Assembly: GCA_036924835.1 (NCBI GenBank)
Contig: JBAGRR010000001.1
Coordinates: 5,533,001 to 5,597,000 of the forward strand
Reading direction: 5' to 3'
Length of the DNA stretch: 64,000 nucleotides
Source of the DNA: Nitrobacteraceae bacterium AZCC 1564
Lineage (GTDB): Bacteria > Pseudomonadota > Alphaproteobacteria > Rhizobiales > Xanthobacteraceae
Every line of letters begins with the position of its first letter. The first letter of the stretch is position 1. Both the position numbers and the translations under genes were made by a program. Positions 25,107 to 34,139 of the stretch are shown here, piece after piece. A model generated the notes under the pieces. That model was not told where the DNA came from and did no database searches. It saw only the letters and a list, made by a program, of their open reading frames with translations.

Positions 25107-26065
25107 CAGCTTGCCTTCCTGCCGCGCGAGGTGGAGCGTTGCGGCTTCTCTGCCTGCTTCTCTGCTTTCTTGCGCTCGCCGCCTTTGCCCGCGATCGGCA
25201 ACAGCATCTCGCGCTGGCCTTCCGCGCGCTTCTTGGCGCGCTTCGGCTTGGCGCCGGATGCGGTGGATTTCGCAGGGGCGGGGGCTCTGCCGCCGGCAAG
25301 GCTCTTGCGCAGCGCGTCCATGAGATCGACCACGTTGCCGGCGGTGCGCGACTTCGCCGGCGCCTCGATGCGCTGACCGTTCTTCTTCTTGTTAATCAAT
25401 TCGATCAGCGCGGTCTCGTAGTGGTCCTCGAACTTCTCCGGCTCGAACTCGCCGGATTTTCCCTCGACGATATGCTGCGCGAGATCAAGCATATCCTTGG
25501 TGATCTTCACGTCCTGGATGTCGTCGAAATATTCCTTCTCGTCGCGCACCTCGTAAGGATAGCGCAGCAGGTTGCCCATCAGGCCCTTGCCGAGCGGCTC
25601 GAGTGCGATGATGTGTTCGCGGTTGGTGAGCACCACGCGGCCGAGCGCCACCATGTCCATCTTCCGGATCGTCTCGCGGATCACGCCGAAGGCGTCGTGG
25701 CCGATCTTGCCGTCCGGCACGAGATAGTAAGGGCGGATCAAATAGCGCGTGTCGATCTCGGCCTTGGGCACGAACTCGTCGATGTCGATGGTGCGGGTGG
25801 ACTCCAGCGCGATGTTGTCGAGCTCTTCTTTCGTCACCTGCACATAGGTATCGGTGTCGACCTTGTAGCCCTTGATGATGTCGTCGCTGCCGACTTCGTC
25901 GCCGGTTTCCGCGTCCACCTTCATGTATTTAATGCGATGGCCGGTGTTCTTGTTGATCTGGTTGAAGCTGATCTTCTCGGAGTCCGAGGTGGCTGGATAA
26001 AGCGCCACGGGGCAGGTCACCAAGGATAGACGCAGAAAACCCTTCCAATTGGCTCGCGGGGCCAT
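25106..26065 (-). CDS. ku: Ku protein for non-homologous end joining
   Basis: 319 residues, MAPRANWKGFLRLSLVTCPVALYPATSD start, DETG-type core (KYMKVDAETGDEV), VDTDTYVQVTKEELDNIALESTRTIDIDEFV and KGLMGNLLRYPYEVRDEKEYFDDI, all diagnostic of bacterial Ku. The C-terminus carries a Lys/Arg-rich extension ending RSTSRGRKAS. Ku binds double-strand ends and recruits ligase LigD, which is not in this window. Confidence 0.95.
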   Translation of the reverse strand: MAPRANWKGFLRLSLVTCPVALYPATSDSEKISFNQINKNTGHRIKYMKVDAETGDEVGSDDIIKGYKVDTDTYVQVTKEELDNIALESTRTIDIDEFVPKAEIDTRYLIRPYYLVPDGKIGHDAFGVIRETIRKMDMVALGRVVLTNREHIIALEPLGKGLMGNLLRYPYEVRDEKEYFDDIQDVKITKDMLDLAQHIVEGKSGEFEPEKFEDHYETALIELINKKKNGQRIEAPAKSRTAGNVVDLMDALRKSLAGGRAPAPAKSTASGAKPKRAKKRAEGQREMLLPIAGKGGERKKAEKQAEKPQRSTSRGRKAS

Positions 26066-26326
26066 CGGTTACTCCTACGCTGCACAACTTGATTCAAGTC
26101 CACTGGGGGGCGCCGGGTTCCATTCTGAATCTGATTTCACTGTTTGTTCTTGCGGTGCGGTCCCGAGAGCCATTGCAGGACTTTTCAGCAAGCGTTGGAA
26201 AACTCACGGAAAGTCTTCGACAGGGGTAACCTTAGGGCATAGCGAAGGGGACGGGTTCCGCGAGCCACGGGCCCTCTCTTTTTATAATCTGTGCAGCGAC
26301 AGGCCAGGAATGCCCAAGGAAAGCCC

Positions 26327-26773
26327 ATGTCCAACTCGTTGATGCTGATGATGCTCGCGGTCGCGTCAGGCGCGAGCATCGTTCTTCAGCAGGCTCTGAA
26401 CGCCAATCTGAGCACGCTTCTGAAGTCGGCTGCGTGGTCCGGCTTCATGAGCTACTTCGTCGGCGTGTTGTGCATGATCGTGCTGGCCATCGCGCTGCGC
26501 GATCCCATTCCATCAGCGAGCGTCGCGGCACGCGTGCCCTGGTGGGCATGGAGCGGCGGCCTGTTCGGCGCGATCTTCATCGGCCTCGCGGTGGTGCTGG
26601 TGCCGAAGTTAGGGGCCGCGACCTTCTTCGCGCTGCTGATCACGGGCCAGCTTGTCGCTTCCGTCGCGTTCGACCATTTCGGCGTGTTGGGTCTCGCGCA
26701 ACGGTCCGTCGATCTGCCGCGTGTGCTCGGCGTGGCGCTCCTGATCGGTGGAGTGGTTCTCATCCGCCGCTAG
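26327..26773 (+). CDS. YdcZ/DUF606-family membrane transporter
   Basis: 148 residues from MSNSLMLMML with AAGGAAAG upstream. About five membrane helices; GLFGAIFIGLAVVLVPKLGAATFFALLITGQLVAS is the family signature. These act as half-size DMT-type exporters of unknown substrate. It is divergent from ku; the ~260 bp between hold both promoters. Confidence 0.85.
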   Translation: MSNSLMLMMLAVASGASIVLQQALNANLSTLLKSAAWSGFMSYFVGVLCMIVLAIALRDPIPSASVAARVPWWAWSGGLFGAIFIGLAVVLVPKLGAATFFALLITGQLVASVAFDHFGVLGLAQRSVDLPRVLGVALLIGGVVLIRR

Positions 26774-28368
26774 ATTTGCAAGCGCGACAATTCCAGACGG
26801 CGCGTGATGCCGATTGCGTCAAGGAAGGTGCTGTCATGGCTGACGACGAGCAGGGCGCCGTCATAGGCGCGCAGCCCTGCTTCCACGGCCTCGATGGCGT
26901 CGATGTCCAGATGATTGGTCGGCTCGTCGAGGATCAGCAGAGGCGGTGGCGTTGATCCGCCCAGCACGCAGGCAAGGCCCGCGCGCAGCATCTGGCCACC
27001 GCTGAGTGTCGCAACGATCTGCAGTGCCGCATCGGCGCGAAACATGAAGCGCGCAAGCGCGGCGCGACAGGCGTTTTCATCCGCCTCCGGATTGATCCGC
27101 TTGAAGTTGTCACGGATCGACAGCGCCGGATCGAGCAGGCTGACGCGCTGGTCGAGCCTGGCGAACTTTGTCATCACCTGGACCGTGCCCGCGAACGGCT
27201 CGAGTTGCCCAGTGATGACTGCGAGTAGCGTTGTTTTGCCCGTGCCGTTCGGCCCGGTCACCGCGACCCGCTCGGGCCCGCTGATGGCGAACGAGAGGTC
27301 GCGGATGATTGGAAACTCCGAATTGTAGCCCGCGCTTAATCTGTCAATCGTCAGCACCGTCTTAGTTGAGGGCAGGCGGGTAGGCGGCACCACAATGGTG
27401 AGCGGCTGCAAAATTTCGATGCGCTCGCGCGCGCTTGCTGCATCTTCGAGCGCCTGTGCCTGCCGCCGTTCCGCAAGGCGTGCATTGTCGCCGCTGCTCG
27501 CTTCGCTGCGATCCTGCATGCTGCCGAGCACGATGCGCGGCGTCCCGCCCTTGCGGCTTTGCTTCTTTCCCGCGCTGTCCTTGCGCGCCTTGCGTTCGGC
27601 TGTTGTCTGCGCGCTGCGCGCCACCTCGGCAACGCGCTTTTCGGCGTCGGCCAGATCATACCGTGCGGCGGCAAGCTCCAGTGCCTTCTGTTCGCGATAG
27701 AGACCCCAGTTGCCGCCATAGCGTGTCGCGCCGAGCGATGTCAGTTCAACGATGGCATCCATGGTTTCAAGCAGCTCGCGATCATGGCTCACGACAATCG
27801 CGCCCGCTCGCCACTTTGCGAGCAGAGCGATCACCGCCGCGCGGCCGTCGCCGTCGAGATTGTTAGTCGGCTCGTCCAGCAGCAGAAAGTCAGGCTCGGC
27901 GAAGGTCAATGCCGCGAGGCTGGCGCGCGTGCGCTGTCCGCCCGACAACGTCGCGAGACGTGTCTCAGGTTCTGCATCGAGACCGGCGTCGGCGAGCGCA
28001 TTCGCAATGCGCGACTCCAGGGTCCAGTCGGCATCGGCAAGCTCGTCATTGCTGGCTCCGCCAACTTCGGCGCGGCGAAGCACGGCAAGCCGCTCGCGAA
28101 CGCCGAAGAGGTCGGCGATGGTCTCTTCACGCGCGATCTGCACACTTTGGCGCAGCACGCCGAGCGTCCCATTGACGCTGACCGCACCTGCGTGAGGGCG
28201 CACTTCGCCCTCGATCAGCTTCAACAGCGTGGTCTTGCCCACGCCATTGCGGCCGACGAGGCCGGCGCGCTCGGCGTTGAAGCTTAAAGAAAGATCGGAA
28301 TAGAGTTGCCGGCCGTCAGGCGCGGACCAGGCAAGATGAGACAGCGTGATGGAGGCAGATACGGACAT
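26770..28368 (-). CDS. ABC-F family ATPase
   Basis: 532 residues from MSVSASITL. Two ABC domains in one chain: Walker A GRNGVGKTTL and GPNGTGKTTL, signatures LSGGQRTRASLA and LSGGQMLRAGLA, Walker B FLLLDEPTNNLD and LLILDEPTNHLD. No membrane segment. ABC-F proteins act on ribosomes or as DNA-linked ATPases rather than as transporters. It shares its stop region with the preceding convergent gene. Confidence 0.93.
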   Translation of the reverse strand: MSVSASITLSHLAWSAPDGRQLYSDLSLSFNAERAGLVGRNGVGKTTLLKLIEGEVRPHAGAVSVNGTLGVLRQSVQIAREETIADLFGVRERLAVLRRAEVGGASNDELADADWTLESRIANALADAGLDAEPETRLATLSGGQRTRASLAALTFAEPDFLLLDEPTNNLDGDGRAAVIALLAKWRAGAIVVSHDRELLETMDAIVELTSLGATRYGGNWGLYREQKALELAAARYDLADAEKRVAEVARSAQTTAERKARKDSAGKKQSRKGGTPRIVLGSMQDRSEASSGDNARLAERRQAQALEDAASARERIEILQPLTIVVPPTRLPSTKTVLTIDRLSAGYNSEFPIIRDLSFAISGPERVAVTGPNGTGKTTLLAVITGQLEPFAGTVQVMTKFARLDQRVSLLDPALSIRDNFKRINPEADENACRAALARFMFRADAALQIVATLSGGQMLRAGLACVLGGSTPPPLLILDEPTNHLDIDAIEAVEAGLRAYDGALLVVSHDSTFLDAIGITRRLELSRLQI

Positions 28369-28519
28369 GGATTTCCCCGGTGGCAAAGCGAACTGGCATT
28401 GCGGTCGGGTTGAAATCCATTGCTGCACACATCCTGTTGGTGTTGTGGCTCTCACATAGACCCGGCGCGCGCGATATGCAAGGTCGCGAGGTCCGTAGGC
28501 TCAAGCCGAATAAGCGAGC

Positions 28520-28834
28520 TCAGCTTTCGGGTGCCTCGATCTTCGGATATCGCCGATTGATCCACCATTGCAGGCCGAACACGACGACGAAGGTCATGAC
28601 AATCGTGATGATCGTCCAATGAGCCGACAGGACTTTTTGCGAATAGGCCTGCGTGGCGATGGTAACAATTGTCATCCAGCATCCGCCGCTGATCCAGTGC
28701 CAGATGATCAGCCAGATATTCCGCACGGGCAGGTGGCCGTCGATCGCGGGCGCAAATGCAATTTGCCCTAGGATGGAGATGACGACAAAAATCCACAGCA
28801 CCACAATAACGGGCGTTAGTCCCGAAAAATCCAT
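28520..28834 (-). CDS. Small three-helix membrane protein
   Basis: 104 residues from MDFSGLTPVI with AGGAG upstream. Three hydrophobic segments (~8-28, ~40-60, ~72-90) and a short polar end KIEAPES. No family recognised. It lies ~40 bp downstream of nothing obvious and is read toward the ABC-F gene's strand. Confidence 0.6.
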   Translation of the reverse strand: MDFSGLTPVIVVLWIFVVISILGQIAFAPAIDGHLPVRNIWLIIWHWISGGCWMTIVTIATQAYSQKVLSAHWTIITIVMTFVVVFGLQWWINRRYPKIEAPES

Positions 28835-29072
28835 GGTGTCGGCTCCTGTCCTTTGGCGCCCGGACAGCAACCGAGGTTGAATGAGTTGCGCAAATTTCGT
28901 GTCGAGTGATGCCGGCGGACCAAACGCATGCACGGCTCTACATCCGGCATCGTTGCATCGTGGTGAGGCGCTCTGCAAATGTCCACTTTCTTTGTCGAGC
29001 TTCGGGTCCCCTTAACCAAAATCGGAACGTGTCTTTGCTTTCGGGAATAATCTCGTGCACAACATTCGCATT

Positions 29073-29148
29073 GGCCCGGTGGCGGAATGTCTACGCGGGA
29101 GCGTCGCAAACGCTTCAGATCCTGGTTCAAGTCCAGGCTGGGCCTCCA
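29073..29148 (+). tRNA. tRNA-Cys (anticodon GCA), divergent
   Basis: A 76-base cloverleaf with encoded CCA. Acceptor GGCCCGG pairs with CTGGGCC (one G-U), U73 discriminator, T arm CCTGG-TTCAAGT-CCAGG, anticodon stem GAGCG/CGCTT around TCGCAAA with GCA at 29106-29108, D arm GCG/CGC. U33 is replaced by C and one D-loop G is missing. A terminator follows at 29168, so it is probably expressed. Confidence 0.8.
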
Positions 29149-29167
29149 ACCATTCGAGATTGAATTA

Positions 29168-29200
29168 AAGCCCCGGCGCCTCATGGTCGCCGGGCTTTTT
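29168..29200 (+). terminator. Terminator after tRNA
   Basis: Hairpin AGCCCCGGCG / CGCCGGGCT followed by TTTTT. Confidence 0.7.
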
Positions 29201-29297
29201 CGTTATCGCTTTCGATACGCGCAGAGCCGCGGTCGATGCCGATCGTGAGCGTCGCATACCCTGCGATCGCTATGAATGCGAGATTCCACCAGAACAT
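29181..29297 (-). CDS. 38-residue membrane peptide
   Basis: MFWWNLAFIAIAGYATLTIGI then a charged end, with GGGGG before the ATG. Its last codons lie inside the tRNA terminator hairpin. Support is a clean hydrophobic helix only. The following 29,298-29,634 show no supported gene apart from the presumed promoter of the next operon. Confidence 0.35.
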   Translation of the reverse strand: MFWWNLAFIAIAGYATLTIGIDRGSARIESDNEKARRP

Positions 29298-29634
29298 CGG
29301 TCCCCCTGCCGACCCGGGACAATGCGATCGCGTTTAAGTTGCCCGAGGTGTGTTTGATGGCAGGGCGCTGCGCGATCTCCAATGGTTGAAAAATTGTTGC
29401 CAACAGGCGGGAGAACTCTTGCTTAATTCGCGGTGAGCGAAGAGGGCGCAAAACGACTCAAATTTGAATCGGTGCTAGTTGAGTGGGTGAAATAGTCACT
29501 GCAACGCACCATACGCACAACGTATCGCTCGTTCCGGAAAGCGATATTGCTGCTCAGCCCCGCTATTGAGAATGCTTCTAATTCAAATTGTTTCAGCCGG
29601 TTCGCACCGGGTGATGCAGGACAGGGATGGAAGC

Positions 29635-30000
29635 ATGACTGAATACAATGCCGGGAAAGTGTCGGATTACGCGGACGGGGACCGCAAAGTCGTGGTCTGC
29701 GGCGAATTCGAGGTCGGGGTTTTCCGGCTCGATGGTGAATTTTACGCCTGGCATAACCGTTGCGCTCATCGTGCCGGCCCCATTTGTCAAGGCCGCATCA
29801 TGAAACGGGTTCTGGAGCCGGTCGCGGAAGACCGCACTGTGCGCGCCCAGGCTTACGACGAATCCGAAACGAATATCGTCTGTCCGTGGCACGGCTACGA
29901 ATACAGCATCAAGACTGGCGCTCATCAGGGCAATCCGCGCATTCGCCTGCGAAAAGCAGAACTCTCGATCAGGGATGGAGACGTCTATGTACGGGTCTGA
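29635..30000 (+). CDS. Rieske [2Fe-2S] ferredoxin
   Basis: 121 residues from MTEYNAGKVS. The Rieske cluster ligands are in NRCAHRAGP (Cys-x-His) and CPWHGYEY (Cys-x2-His), spaced ~50 residues apart with an inserted VEDRTVRAQAYDES segment. Such proteins pass electrons to ring-hydroxylating oxygenases. First gene of a four-gene cluster. Confidence 0.9.
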   Translation: MTEYNAGKVSDYADGDRKVVVCGEFEVGVFRLDGEFYAWHNRCAHRAGPICQGRIMKRVLEPVAEDRTVRAQAYDESETNIVCPWHGYEYSIKTGAHQGNPRIRLRKAELSIRDGDVYVRV

Positions 30001-30343
30001 CGATCGCAAGAACGATCCCTATAGCTGGATCGACACCATGGCGCCGGAGCTCCTGCGCACGTCGCGCGAGCTGGTGGAGGGCAATGAGGCTTATCGCGTG
30101 TCAGATGAAGCGGTCGCGCAGATTCTCACCGCGGCCATCAGGCTCTATGTCGCGAAGTCCGACGGCGAGGAGCGGACATTCCCGCCGATCGCAGGCGAGC
30201 GCGACAGCGAGATGACACCGACCGAACTTCTGTCCGCGGTCTCGGAGATGCTGCGGGCGCTGCATCTCAGCCCGATGGAGCTGGCGCTGTGGTATCGCCG
30301 CCGGCCCGACGAGGACACGTATTATCCCGGAGCAAAATCGTGA
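29987..30343 (+). CDS. Hypothetical protein of the Rieske-amidohydrolase operon
   Basis: 118 residues from MYGSDDRKND, overlapping the Rieske stop by 14 bases. Helical and acidic with an ending ELALWYRRRPDEDTYYPG; family not recognised. Its stop overlaps the next start, so the three genes are translationally coupled and probably act together. Confidence 0.75.
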   Translation: MYGSDDRKNDPYSWIDTMAPELLRTSRELVEGNEAYRVSDEAVAQILTAAIRLYVAKSDGEERTFPPIAGERDSEMTPTELLSAVSEMLRALHLSPMELALWYRRRPDEDTYYPGAKS

Positions 30344-31584
30344 ACATCCATAACAAAGTCACTCCGCAGTTTTCGCCGACACAGCAGATCGATGTCTACA
30401 CCGACACGCGCGACGTTCTGGCGCTCGCCAAGAAGAATGCGATCAAGCGCGGCCTCGAGGACTGGTTCATCGTCGATATCGATGCGCACCACGTCGAGTC
30501 AGTGTCGTGGAAGGAAGTCGTCACCTACATCGAGGACCCGGTGATCCGCGACAACGCCATGCGGTACCAGATGGAGCGCATCGGCGCGCCGCCTTACGGC
30601 CTTAATGGTGATCTTGGTTTGCGTTATCAGTCGGTGGGCGGGCGCATTCCGCACCAGGACGACCAGCGCGAGAAGGTCGAGGAGACCGATGTGCATCGCG
30701 ACGTGGTGTTGACCCGCCGTGCAATGGATTCGCTCGGCGTCGATAACATGGTGGTGTTTCCGACGCCGATGCTGTTCCTTGGCATGCATCCGCAGCCGGA
30801 GATGGAGGTGTGGCTCGGTCGCGCCTATAACCGCTGGATGTACGAGCGGATTCTCTCTGGCGACGATCGCATCAAGACGCTGATCTATCTGCCGTTCAAT
30901 ACGCCGCAGGAAGCGGAACGCGCGGTGGAGGAGTTCGGCGACAATAAAGGCGTGATCGGCTTCTGTGTCACCAGTACGCGTTACAAGCCGGTGCATCATA
31001 ACGACTATATGCGCCTCTATTCGATGATCGAGGAGCGTGGCAAGCCATTGGCATTCCATGCCGGCTATCACTGGCAGGATCCGTCGCTCGCAACCGTCAA
31101 CCGGTTCCTCGGCATGCACGCGCTCGGCTTCGCGTGGTGCAACATGGTGCACATGACGAATTGGATTTTGAACGGCATTCCGGAACGATTCCCGAAGCTC
31201 AAGACCATGTGGGTTGAAAGTGGATTGGCCTGGGTGCCGTTCCTGATGCAGCGGCTCGATGATCAGTATCTGATGCGTCCATCGGAAGCGCCGCAGCTCA
31301 AGCGTATGCCGAGCGAATACATGAACACCAACTGCTTCTACACGACGCAGCCGATGGAGACGACGCATCCGAAGGCGCTGCAGAACACGTTCGAGATGAT
31401 CAAGGCCGAGACGCAATTGATGTTCTCGTCGGACTGGCCGCATTTCGATTTCGATCTACCGCAGGAAATCTGCGATCTGCCGTTCCTTGATGAACAGGCC
31501 AAGCGCAACATTCTCGGTCTCAACGCGGCACGGCTGTTCAACCTCGATCCGACGCCGGTGAAGAAGCTCAGATCGACGGAATAG
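30340..31584 (+). CDS. Amidohydrolase-2 family enzyme
   Basis: 414 residues from a GTG that overlaps the previous stop. TIM-barrel metal site residues appear as VDIDAHHVE, AFHAGYHWQDP, WVESGLAW and the final FSSDWPHFDFD. This is the ACMSD/LigW/gamma-resorcylate decarboxylase-type superfamily, which removes carboxyl groups from or hydrolyses aromatic intermediates. With a Rieske protein and a Bug-type binding protein beside it, a catabolic pathway for an aromatic acid is likely. Exact substrate unknown. Confidence 0.88.
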   Translation: MNIHNKVTPQFSPTQQIDVYTDTRDVLALAKKNAIKRGLEDWFIVDIDAHHVESVSWKEVVTYIEDPVIRDNAMRYQMERIGAPPYGLNGDLGLRYQSVGGRIPHQDDQREKVEETDVHRDVVLTRRAMDSLGVDNMVVFPTPMLFLGMHPQPEMEVWLGRAYNRWMYERILSGDDRIKTLIYLPFNTPQEAERAVEEFGDNKGVIGFCVTSTRYKPVHHNDYMRLYSMIEERGKPLAFHAGYHWQDPSLATVNRFLGMHALGFAWCNMVHMTNWILNGIPERFPKLKTMWVESGLAWVPFLMQRLDDQYLMRPSEAPQLKRMPSEYMNTNCFYTTQPMETTHPKALQNTFEMIKAETQLMFSSDWPHFDFDLPQEICDLPFLDEQAKRNILGLNAARLFNLDPTPVKKLRSTE

Positions 31585-31636
31585 TGGCACGGCGCCATCG
31601 CTTAAAAAAATAAAAGGTAATCCAAAGGGGAAACAA

Positions 31637-32605
31637 ATGCGCATCATTCTGATGACGATCATGGCGATTATGCTCTTTGCTTCGGGAGAAGCGCGGAGCT
31701 CGGGGGCGGAGATTCCCGGTAATGCGATCCGCATTATCGTGCCTTTCTCCGCCGGCGGTCCAACAGACGTGCTTGCGCGCGTGGTGGGGAAGGTCCTTGG
31801 CGAAAAACTCGGCATTACGGCGTATATCGAGAACAAGCCGGGCGCGTCCGGCATCATCGGAACTGAGCAGGTCGTTCGGTCTCCTGCCGATGGCACGGTG
31901 CTGCTCTTGACGGCGACGCACCACGTTATCACTCCAAGTCTCTACAAGAGCATTCCTTATGATACGAAAAAGGATTTGTCGCCGATCGCACTTGTCGCGG
32001 CGGCGCCCAATGCCATTCTGGTCACGAATAACTTCCCCGCAAAGAACATCTCTGAGTTCATCGAGATTGTGAAGAAGAACCCGGGGAAGTACTCGTTTGG
32101 CTCGGCCGGAACGGGCAGCTCAAACCACCTGTCGGGTGAATTGTTCAAGCAGATGACGGGCGTCAATATCGTTCATATCCCCTACAAGGGTAATGGGCCG
32201 GCCATGAACGATCTGATCGGTGGTCATATTCCAATGATCTTCGATTCGCTGCCGACGGTCGTGAATGCGTCCAAGGGTGGATTGGTGCGTGTTCTCGCAT
32301 TGACCAGTTTGAAGCGCTCGCCTTTGCTCCCCGATGTTCCGACACTTGATGAGTCCGGGGTGAAGGGATTCAACGTCCAGGCCTGGTTCGGCATTTACAT
32401 GCCGCAGGCCAACAATTCGCCGATTTACAAGAAGCTTGTCGCGGCGATGAAGGAAGTTAACGAGTCTGCGGAGACCAAGCGCAGGTTCGCCGAGATGGGC
32501 GTCGAGCCTGGCGACCTCTATGGGGATGAGTTTCGCGCCTTTGTAGACAACGAGATTGAGCGGTGGGGCGACGTTGTCAAGAAAGCGGATATTCCACCGG
32601 AATAG
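31637..32605 (+). CDS. TctC/Bug-family periplasmic binding protein 1
   Basis: 322 residues with signal peptide (~1-23). Bug-type motifs: IRIIVPFSAGGPTDVLAR, NKPGASGIIGTEQVV, GSAGTGSSNHLSGELFKQMTGVNIVHIPYKG and PDVPTLDESG. These proteins bind carboxylates for TctAB transport or signalling; tctAB are not in the cluster. Follows the amidohydrolase by 52 bp. Confidence 0.92.
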   Translation: MRIILMTIMAIMLFASGEARSSGAEIPGNAIRIIVPFSAGGPTDVLARVVGKVLGEKLGITAYIENKPGASGIIGTEQVVRSPADGTVLLLTATHHVITPSLYKSIPYDTKKDLSPIALVAAAPNAILVTNNFPAKNISEFIEIVKKNPGKYSFGSAGTGSSNHLSGELFKQMTGVNIVHIPYKGNGPAMNDLIGGHIPMIFDSLPTVVNASKGGLVRVLALTSLKRSPLLPDVPTLDESGVKGFNVQAWFGIYMPQANNSPIYKKLVAAMKEVNESAETKRRFAEMGVEPGDLYGDEFRAFVDNEIERWGDVVKKADIPPE

Positions 32606-32655
32606 CCGTAATATTTGCGCAGCGCATCCAGTTGAGAATGGTGTTGCCGCCGCTT

Positions 32656-32732
32656 CTAGTGGTCCGATTCTAACATTCGCATCCCGTCTCAGTAGGCACC
32701 TCCTGCGAATGTTAGAATCAAAGGACCACTAG
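32656..32732. repeat. CTAG palindrome, family A
   Basis: CTAGTGGTCCGATTCTAACATTC with CTCCTGCGAATGTTAGAATCAAAGGACCACTAG. First of three tandem elements, each separated by exactly 13 bp. Confidence 0.9.
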
Positions 32733-32745
32733 CAAATCTAAGTTT

Positions 32746-32820
32746 CTAGTGTCCCGTCTCCGAATAACCGACCCATTTGCGGCGCGCTCGCACGGTTATT
32801 CGGAGACGAAAGGACACTAG
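32746..32820. repeat. CTAG palindrome, family E
   Basis: Nearly identical to 20674-20748, differing only by GAC to GAA before AGGACACTAG. Middle member of the triple array. Confidence 0.9.
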
Positions 32821-32833
32821 CAAAATCAAAATG

Positions 32834-32913
32834 CTAGTGTGGCTTAGGTCTCGCAATTGCCGATGTGAGACCAGCCGCAGGGTAGGCAGCGAATGTCAAA
32901 TCCACTCCACTAG
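32834..32913. repeat. CTAG palindrome, F/B chimera
   Basis: Left arm CTAGTGTGGCTTAGGTCTCGC is family F, right arm GCGAATGTCAAATCCACTCCACTAG is family B, so the arms do not pair well except near the middle and the termini. Confidence 0.8.
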
Positions 32914-32944
32914 CGGCGGTCGCACGAAAGAAAAACAAGACCGC

Positions 32945-33847
32945 TTAGGGAGCTATCAGCTTGGACTGCATCCGTGTCGCCGCAACGAAAGCCTCGATGA
33001 CGGGTGACGTCTCGTTGTAGGCGATTGCCAACTCGAACTCGACGGGCGTTCCAACGCCCGTCAGTTCACGAAACGCGACACCCTGGCGTCCTCCGCCTTT
33101 GACGAGGGCGCGCGACAGCAGCGCCACACCCATGCCTCCCGCAACGAGGCTTGCGATGGTGTCCATCTGCGGCGCTTCCTGACCGATCCTCGGCGTGAAG
33201 CCGGCCGCCATGCAGGCCATCTGCATGATCCGGTGCAATCCCGGGCCTTGCCGCTCGGAAAACGAGATCCATGGCTCATTGGCCATGTCGGTGAGGGCGA
33301 TGGTTTCCTGCTGCGCGAGCGGATGGCCCTCAGGCACCGCAGCGACCAGACGGTTGCGGGCCACGACCTCCCATTTCAGTTTGTCCGCGTTCTGCAGCGG
33401 GGGAATAACGAAGCCAAGATCGACGGTGTTCTTCTGCAGCAGCGTGATCTGATGCCCGGTCATGGCTTCCTGCAGTTCAAGCCGCACCTCCGGATGGTGT
33501 TCGCGGAAACGCAGCAGGATGGCGGGAAGAATTTCGCGGGCGGCGCTGGCGACGAACGAAATTCTCAGCGTGCCCGTGAGACCCGCTCCCGCGTGGCGAG
33601 CGGCAAGCATCGCGCGTTCCGCCTGCTGAACGGTTCGCCGTGCTTCCTCCAGAAACACTTGGCCTGCTTCCGTCAGCCGCGTGATACGGTTGGTTCGCTC
33701 GATCAGCGTGGTGCCGACTTCGTCCTCGATTCTTTGAATCGTCGCCGTGAGCGGCGGCTGCGCCATGTTCAGCCGTTCCGCGGCGCGACGAAAACTCAAT
33801 TCTTCCGCGACCGCGATGAATTGCCTGAATTGCCGAAGTTCAATCAT
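32945..33847 (-). CDS. LysR-family transcriptional regulator 1
   Basis: 300 residues. N-terminal winged helix ELRQFRQFIAVAEELSFRRAAERLNMAQPPLTATIQRIEDEVGTTLIER, then a type-2 periplasmic-binding effector domain. Convergent with the catabolic cluster across the palindromes; it may regulate it, but the usual divergent arrangement is absent, so this is uncertain. Confidence 0.92.
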   Translation of the reverse strand: MIELRQFRQFIAVAEELSFRRAAERLNMAQPPLTATIQRIEDEVGTTLIERTNRITRLTEAGQVFLEEARRTVQQAERAMLAARHAGAGLTGTLRISFVASAAREILPAILLRFREHHPEVRLELQEAMTGHQITLLQKNTVDLGFVIPPLQNADKLKWEVVARNRLVAAVPEGHPLAQQETIALTDMANEPWISFSERQGPGLHRIMQMACMAAGFTPRIGQEAPQMDTIASLVAGGMGVALLSRALVKGGGRQGVAFRELTGVGTPVEFELAIAYNETSPVIEAFVAATRMQSKLIAP

Positions 33848-33983
33848 GTCCGACCAAGTCTGAATCTGTTCGAAGCCCGCCGGATATGAGCGAGAGAAGC
33901 ATCATAAGTCTGGTTTAAAGGGACAAGTCCCAATCATCCAGACCCATTGTCGGGATCTTATACGCCCGCATCACGATCGCGAA

Positions 33984-34058
33984 TGTCCCGAATCCAAAGT
34001 CCGCCTCATCGTGCAGCGCGCTCCGTAGCGGACTTTGGATTCGAGAGGACACTCGTAG
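33984..34058. repeat. CTAG palindrome, family C, degenerate ends
   Basis: Arms TGTCCCGAATCCAAAGTCCG and CGGACTTTGGATTCGAGAGGACACTC remain, but the CTAG termini are lost on the left and mutated to CTCGTAG on the right. Confidence 0.7.
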
Positions 34059-34067
34059 ATCCATGAT

Positions 34068-34139
34068 TGTTCCTTTGATTCCGAAGTTCGCATCCGGACA
34101 AGCCGCAAGCCTGTGCGACCTTCGGAATCGGGACACTAG
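34068..34139. repeat. CTAG palindrome, family C variant
   Basis: TGTTCCTTTGATTCCGAAG... and ...CGACCTTCGGAATCGGGACACTAG. The right CTAG supplies the TAG stop of the gene on the reverse strand. Confidence 0.7.

Noticed and set aside
24968-26029. Forward frame of 353 residues across ku
   Set aside because: Antisense shadow of the ku gene in GC-rich DNA; His/Asp/Val composition is typical of such shadows.
10474-32913. Insertion sequences with transposase
   Set aside because: No transposase gene or long terminal repeats were found at any palindrome; they are too short to be autonomous elements.
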